Source: Deinococcus sp. (GTDB lineage: Bacteria > Deinococcota > Deinococci > Deinococcales > Deinococcaceae). From it: a stretch of DNA of 5,615 nucleotides. This document shows positions 5,448 through 5,615 of this stretch, one piece after another. Both the position numbers and the translations under genes were made by a program. Each line of letters opens with the position of its first letter. Position 1 is the first letter of the stretch. The stretch spans positions 1 to 5,615 of the forward strand of contig JAGLBK010000164.1 in assembly GCA_018260275.1 (NCBI GenBank). The letters are read 5' to 3'. Under the pieces are notes generated by a model. It saw only the letters and a list, made by a program, of their open reading frames with translations, did not search any database and was not told the origin of the DNA.

Positions 5448-5615
5448 TAGTTCAGCTGCGCCTGCCGCGCCGCACTCTGGGCCGCGCCCCGCGCCAGGCG
5501 GCCTACGCTGAGGCCCTGCACGATGATGCTGAAGACCACCACGGCGTAGGTCATGACCAGAAAGAGGTCGTGCTCCGGCCCGGCAGGCACCATGAACGCC
5601 AGCGCCACGCTGATC
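5447..5615 (-). CDS. Sodium/proton antiporter, CPA1/NhaP type (C-terminal end only)
   Basis: The last 55 codons of a gene entering from the right edge; on the minus strand the frame starts at 5614. The translation begins ISVALAFMVPAGPEHDLFL, continues VMTYAVVVFSIIVQGLSVGRLARG and ends QAQLN with a TAG stop. The pattern SVALAxxxPxGPxxD-(10-15)-YxVVxFSxxVQGLxxGRLA is the C-terminal membrane portion of CPA1 monovalent cation/proton antiporters, which exchange cytoplasmic sodium for protons across the inner membrane. After the last helix there is only a short Ala/Gln/Arg cytoplasmic tail. The G of the stop codon is the first base of the adjoining short repeat element (5359-5447), so the insertion may define this C-terminus. 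Confidence 0.88.
   Translation of the reverse strand, partial: ISVALAFMVPAGPEHDLFLVMTYAVVVFSIIVQGLSVGRLARGAAQSAARQAQLN

Overview
The window is high-GC chromosomal DNA. Its codons favour G or C in the third position, its gene families are typical of free-living heterotrophs, and two palindrome-rich repeats plus an A+T-rich island break up the gene-dense sequence. The style fits the Deinococcus lineage, but no marker gene here proves this, so the assignment is an inference.

Layout, left to right. (1) Positions 1-1018, plus strand: the end of a DppB-type permease gene and a complete DppC-type permease gene, overlapping by ATGA. They form the membrane channel of a peptide/nickel-class ABC importer. 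(2) Positions 1026-2198, minus strand: a zinc-independent quinone oxidoreductase/alcohol dehydrogenase-like gene, broken after codon 49 by a 175-bp element (1875-2049). The element has 15-bp terminal inverted repeats, and the insertion adds 177 bp, which equals the element plus a 2-bp TA target duplication. (3) Positions 2200-4362, minus strand: a 720-residue molybdopterin oxidoreductase with an N-terminal 4Fe-4S motif. Its stop lies one base before the start of the broken gene, so the two form a tight operon behind a short leader with a TATACT box. (4) Positions 4439-4487: a strong rho-independent terminator that insulates this operon from the next gene upstream. (5) Positions 4521-5000, minus strand: a small predicted secreted protein of unknown function. 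(6) Positions 5025-5446: a repeat-rich intergenic region holding a 244-bp A+T-rich block between perfect 19-bp inverted repeats, a 10-bp-stem hairpin, and a second short element (5359-5447). (7) Positions 5447-5615, minus strand: the C-terminal end of a CPA1/NhaP-type sodium/proton antiporter.

The main result is evidence for a short non-autonomous repeat family in this genome. The element inside the dehydrogenase gene and the one touching the antiporter stop codon share a terminus (GAGCAG, seven variable bases, AATTACGC), and both sit at TA dinucleotides. This is what miniature elements mobilised by an IS630/Tc1-mariner-type transposase would look like. One copy has inactivated a gene, and the other may have supplied the antiporter's stop codon. 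No complete new system (defence, CRISPR, biosynthetic cluster) is visible.
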